A stretch of 15,614 bases of DNA from Desulfovibrionaceae bacterium (lineage in GTDB: Bacteria; Pseudomonadota; Gammaproteobacteria; Burkholderiales; Burkholderiaceae_C). The number at the start of each line of letters is the position of its first letter. Positions within the stretch are counted from its first letter, which is position 1. The translations under genes were made by a program, and so were the position numbers. The DNA lies in contig WRJY01000319.1 of NCBI GenBank assembly GCA_009778355.1, positions 1 through 15,614 on the forward strand. The letters run 5' to 3'. The notes under the pieces were generated by a model, which saw only the letters and a list, made by a program, of their open reading frames with translations, did not search any database and was not told the DNA's origin. Shown one piece after another: positions 13,237-15,614 of this stretch.

Positions 13237-14424
13237 ATGACAGATTCTTGCCTGAGCGGCTTGCGCGTCATCGACGCTTCGCGTGTGCTCGCCGGACCAT
13301 ACTGCGCGCAAATACTCGGCGACCAGGGCGCGCAGGTCATCAAGATCGAGTCGCCCGAAGGCGACGAGACGCGCAGCTTCGGCCCCGCGGTCACGGAGGG
13401 CGGCGCGGCGTATTTCCAGGCGCTGAACCGCAACAAGCGCGGCATCGTGCTCGACATGGGCCGGCCCGAGGCGCGTGAGGTTTTCTGGGAACTGCTCGCC
13501 GGCGCGGATGTGCTGATCGAGAACTTCAAAGCCAGCACCCTGCGCTCATGGGGCATCGAGGAGCCGGCGCAAATCACCGCGCGCTTTCCGCGTTTGATCC
13601 ACTGCCGCATCACCGGCTTCGGCGACGACGGGCCGCTGGGCGGTATGCCGGGTTACGACGCCGCGGTGCAGGCCATTTCGGGTCTGATGAGCATCAACGG
13701 CGAACCCGCCGGCGGGCCGCTGCGCATGGGCGTGCCGATCGTCGATCTCACCACGGGCATGCAGGCGGCCATCGCGGTGTTGTCGGCGCTGCACGAGCGC
13801 GCCCGCTCGGGCCGGGGGCAGATGTGCGACCTGGCGCTCTACGACTGCGCCATCGGCGTCGCGCACCCGTATCTGCCGAACTACTTGTGGTCGGGCAAGG
13901 AGCCGGAGCGCACCGGCAACGGCCACGCCAACATCGCGCCCTATGACGCTTTCGACACCGCGACTTGCGCGATTTACATCGCGGTGGGCAACGACCGGCA
14001 GTTCGCGGCGCTGTGCGCGCAACTCGGCAAGCCGGCGCTTGCCAGCGATCCGCGTTTTTGCGGCAATATCGATCGCGTTGCGCACCGGGCCGAGCTGACA
14101 GCCGAGCTCGATGCGCTGTTGCGCGGGTGTGATGGCCGTGAACTGGCCGGCCGGTTGCAGCGCGCCGGCGTGCCGGCCGCGCCGGTTCTCGGCATCGCCG
14201 AAGTCGCGCGCGATGCGCATGCACGGCACCGCGGCATGGTGATCGACCGCGATGGCTATCACGGCAGCGGCTTCCCGATCAAGTTCAGCCGCACGCCTTC
14301 GCGGTTGCGCATGTTGCCGCCAAAGCGCGGCGAGCACACCCGCGAAGTCCTTCAGCAAGCAGGACTCGACCCGTCGCGGATCGAATCTCTCGACAAAAGC
14401 GGCGCCTTCGGGCGCGCCGGATAG
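13237..14424 (+). CDS. CaiB/BaiF-type (class III) CoA-transferase
   Basis: A 395-residue family III CoA-transferase (PF02515), which moves CoA between carboxylic acids through an aspartyl-CoA mixed anhydride. Conserved parts are the opening LSGLRVIDASRVLAGPYCAQ (6-25), LGDQGAQVIKIESPEGDETR (27-46), NRNKRGIVLD (64-73), LLAGADVLIENFK (86-98), and PGYDAAVQAISGL (138-150), where D141 matches the catalytic aspartate of formyl-CoA transferase. The start has GGAG at 13227-13230. It follows the unknown gene by 12 bases and precedes a Bug receptor. It is therefore likely to activate the acid taken up by that receptor. The acid itself cannot be named; the nearby glutaryl-CoA dehydrogenase makes a dicarboxylate possible. 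Confidence 0.93.
   Translation: MTDSCLSGLRVIDASRVLAGPYCAQILGDQGAQVIKIESPEGDETRSFGPAVTEGGAAYFQALNRNKRGIVLDMGRPEAREVFWELLAGADVLIENFKASTLRSWGIEEPAQITARFPRLIHCRITGFGDDGPLGGMPGYDAAVQAISGLMSINGEPAGGPLRMGVPIVDLTTGMQAAIAVLSALHERARSGRGQMCDLALYDCAIGVAHPYLPNYLWSGKEPERTGNGHANIAPYDAFDTATCAIYIAVGNDRQFAALCAQLGKPALASDPRFCGNIDRVAHRAELTAELDALLRGCDGRELAGRLQRAGVPAAPVLGIAEVARDAHARHRGMVIDRDGYHGSGFPIKFSRTPSRLRMLPPKRGEHTREVLQQAGLDPSRIESLDKSGAFGRAG
14402..14415 (+). other. C(UUCG)G tetraloop hairpin at the CoA-transferase/Bug junction
   Basis: GCGCCTTCGGGCGC forms a 5-bp GC stem closed by a C(UUCG)G tetraloop, an exceptionally stable RNA hairpin type. It overlaps the last codons of the CoA-transferase gene, 55 bases before the Bug start. 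It could act as a processing or stability element, but it may also be only a coding coincidence. Confidence 0.35.
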
Positions 14425-14469
14425 CTATTTTGCTGGGGCATGTCTTTATCCAACCATCAGGAGACAAAC

Positions 14470-15447
14470 ATGAAATTCCCGCTTTTTTCCCTTGCCGCGG
14501 CCCTGGCGCTCGGCGGCGCTTTCGACATCGCGCCCGCGCACGCTGAAGACGTCTATCCCGGCGCTCCGATCCGCATCATTTCGCCACACCAGGCAGGCTC
14601 GACCACCGAGACCTTTGCCCGCATGCTCACTGCCGAGATGGGCGAACTGCTGGGCCAGCCGATCGTGATCGAGTCGCACCCCGGCGCCGCCGGCGCCATC
14701 GGCGCGCGCGACGTGGCGCTGAGCAAGCCCGATGGTTACACCGGCCTCATGAATGCCTCGATTCAGGTCATGTATCCAGGGATGTTTCAGAACCTGGGCT
14801 TTGACCCGGTCAAGGATTTCACACCGGTGGGCGTCTTTGGCTTTGCGCCAATGGTCGTGGTGGTGAGCGAACAGTCGCCGTTCAAATCATTCAAGGACAT
14901 GATCGACGCCGCGCGCGCCAACCCGGGCAAGCTGTCGTTTGCCTCGGGCGGTCTCGGTTCGCTACCGCATCTTGTGGGCGAAGTGGTCAACGAGCGCAGC
15001 AACGTGAAGATAACGCACATTGCCTACAACGGCACCGGCCGCGCGCTCAGTGATGTCATGGGCGGCCATGTGGACATCCTCTACGCATCGGTCGCCAGTG
15101 TTGTGCCGTTGATCAAATCCGGCAAGCTGCGCGCGCTGGCGGTCACATCCGCCAAGCGCGTCGATTTGCTGCCGGAGGCGCCCACCATCGCCGAGTCGGG
15201 CCTGCCGGATTTCGACGTGAGTTCCTGGTATGCCCTCTGGATGCCAAAGAACACGCCGCAAGCCATCGTCGATAAAGTCAACAAGGCCATGCGCGATGCC
15301 TCGGCCAAGCCCGCGGTACAGGAACGCCTGAAGCAGAACGGCATCATTGCCAGCACGCTCACGGCGGCGCAGTTCGCGGAGTTCTGCAACGCCGAAAACG
15401 CCCGCTGGCTCTCGGTGATGAAGCGCGCCAACATCCAGGCCAACTGA
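14470..15447 (+). CDS. Bug-family (TctC-like) periplasmic receptor
   Basis: A 325-residue solute receptor of the tripartite tricarboxylate receptor family (PF03401). The start at ATG 14470 has AGGAGA at 14459-14464 and opens a clear signal peptide (MKFPLFSLAAALALGG..., cleavage after AHA, about residue 25). An earlier ATG at 14440 would spoil it. Family features are YPGAPIRIISPHQAGST (29-45), GQPIVIESHPGAAGAIGARDVA near 65-86, the LPHLVGE segment, and the closing part with LPEAPTIAESGLPDFDVSSWY (about 237-257). Bug proteins bind carboxylates such as dicarboxylic or aromatic acids. No TctA/TctB membrane partners are in the window, which is common for solitary Bug genes in Burkholderiales. It lies 45 bases after the CoA-transferase stop and ends the operon. 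Confidence 0.93.
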   Translation: MKFPLFSLAAALALGGAFDIAPAHAEDVYPGAPIRIISPHQAGSTTETFARMLTAEMGELLGQPIVIESHPGAAGAIGARDVALSKPDGYTGLMNASIQVMYPGMFQNLGFDPVKDFTPVGVFGFAPMVVVVSEQSPFKSFKDMIDAARANPGKLSFASGGLGSLPHLVGEVVNERSNVKITHIAYNGTGRALSDVMGGHVDILYASVASVVPLIKSGKLRALAVTSAKRVDLLPEAPTIAESGLPDFDVSSWYALWMPKNTPQAIVDKVNKAMRDASAKPAVQERLKQNGIIASTLTAAQFAEFCNAENARWLSVMKRANIQAN

Positions 15448-15494
15448 GATCGTAAACAGGCTCTGAGAGTCGGCTCGCGGCATCGACGCAGGGT

Positions 15495-15614
15495 TCAATT
15501 GCCAAACGCCGCAATCCCCGTGATGGCCCGGCCCAGGATCAGGGCGTGGACGTCGTGGGTGCCTTCGTAGGTGTTGACCACTTCCAGATTGACCAGATGG
15601 CGGGCGATGCCGTA
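15495..15614 (-). CDS. gcdH: Probable glutaryl-CoA dehydrogenase, C-terminal end (partial)
   Basis: The last 39 residues of a minus-strand gene whose body lies beyond the right edge. It reads YGIARHLVNLEVVNTYEGTH, then DVHALILGRAITGIAAFGN and TGA at 15495-15497. The TYEGTHDVHALILGRA pattern is characteristic of glutaryl-CoA dehydrogenase, which converts glutaryl-CoA to crotonyl-CoA; the glutamate in YEGT is the catalytic base position. It converges on the Bug gene with a 47-base gap in which I see no clear terminator. The family call rests on this short tail only. Confidence 0.75.
   Translation of the reverse strand, partial: YGIARHLVNLEVVNTYEGTHDVHALILGRAITGIAAFGN

Noticed and set aside
12079..13311. 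410-codon frame on the minus strand
   Set aside because: Antisense to the 360-residue operon gene, which is tightly packed in the rightward operon and has better composition; the antisense product is R/A/G-rich and featureless.
15448..15494. Bidirectional terminator between the Bug gene and the convergent dehydrogenase
   Set aside because: Only a short CTCTGAGAG symmetry is visible, with no stable stem or T-run.
1..15614. CRISPR arrays, tRNA/rRNA genes, insertion sequences, phage or integrase genes
   Set aside because: I saw no regularly spaced repeats, RNA gene signatures, transposase or integrase motifs anywhere in the window.

Overview
This GC-rich window carries gene families typical of betaproteobacteria, most likely Burkholderiales and close to Comamonadaceae. 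The evidence is a TrpXYZ-like ABC transporter, a Bug-family (TctC-like) periplasmic receptor, CaiB/BaiF and acyl-CoA dehydrogenase catabolic genes, and a GC-rich intergenic hairpin of a kind I recall from Comamonadaceae. This placement rests on family content and is an inference.

Layout. (1) Positions 1-2661, plus strand: an ABC importer with a 5'-truncated periplasmic binding protein, a permease and an ATPase, in the COG2984/COG4120/COG1101 type often labelled TrpXYZ. (2) Positions 2662-3542: a lower-density region with a possible frameshifted zinc-ribbon mini-gene, a 90-residue secreted protein of unknown function, and several inverted repeats. (3) Positions 3543-8673, minus strand: a compact efflux operon read as membrane fusion protein, RND permease, then a PCMT-like methyltransferase. 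No outer-membrane TolC partner is present. (4) Positions 8674-8971: an intergenic region with a terminator-like element and a perfect 15-base palindrome. (5) Positions 8972-15447: a divergent locus. A canonical acyl-CoA dehydrogenase reads leftward. Rightward there is an operon of (a) a divergent acyl-CoA dehydrogenase-like domain continuous in frame with a TetR regulator, (b) a 360-residue protein of unknown function, (c) a class III CoA-transferase, and (d) a Bug receptor. (6) Positions 15495-15614: the C-terminal end of a probable glutaryl-CoA dehydrogenase on the minus strand, converging on the Bug gene.

How region 5 may work (inference): the Bug protein captures an organic acid in the periplasm, the CaiB-type enzyme activates it by CoA transfer, and the acyl-CoA dehydrogenase oxidises it. 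The TetR domain probably binds two near-identical CTACCGAG-N2-GTATGT sites 80 bases apart in the divergent promoter region. One of these sites lies between the -35 and -10 elements of the dehydrogenase promoter.

The most unusual item is the 10349-12124 reading frame. Its N-terminal half looks like an acyl-CoA dehydrogenase that has lost its flavin-binding and catalytic signatures. It runs without a stop into a complete TetR regulator. It may be a true fusion, in which a dead enzyme domain serves as a CoA-ester sensor, or two translationally coupled genes sharing a frame.
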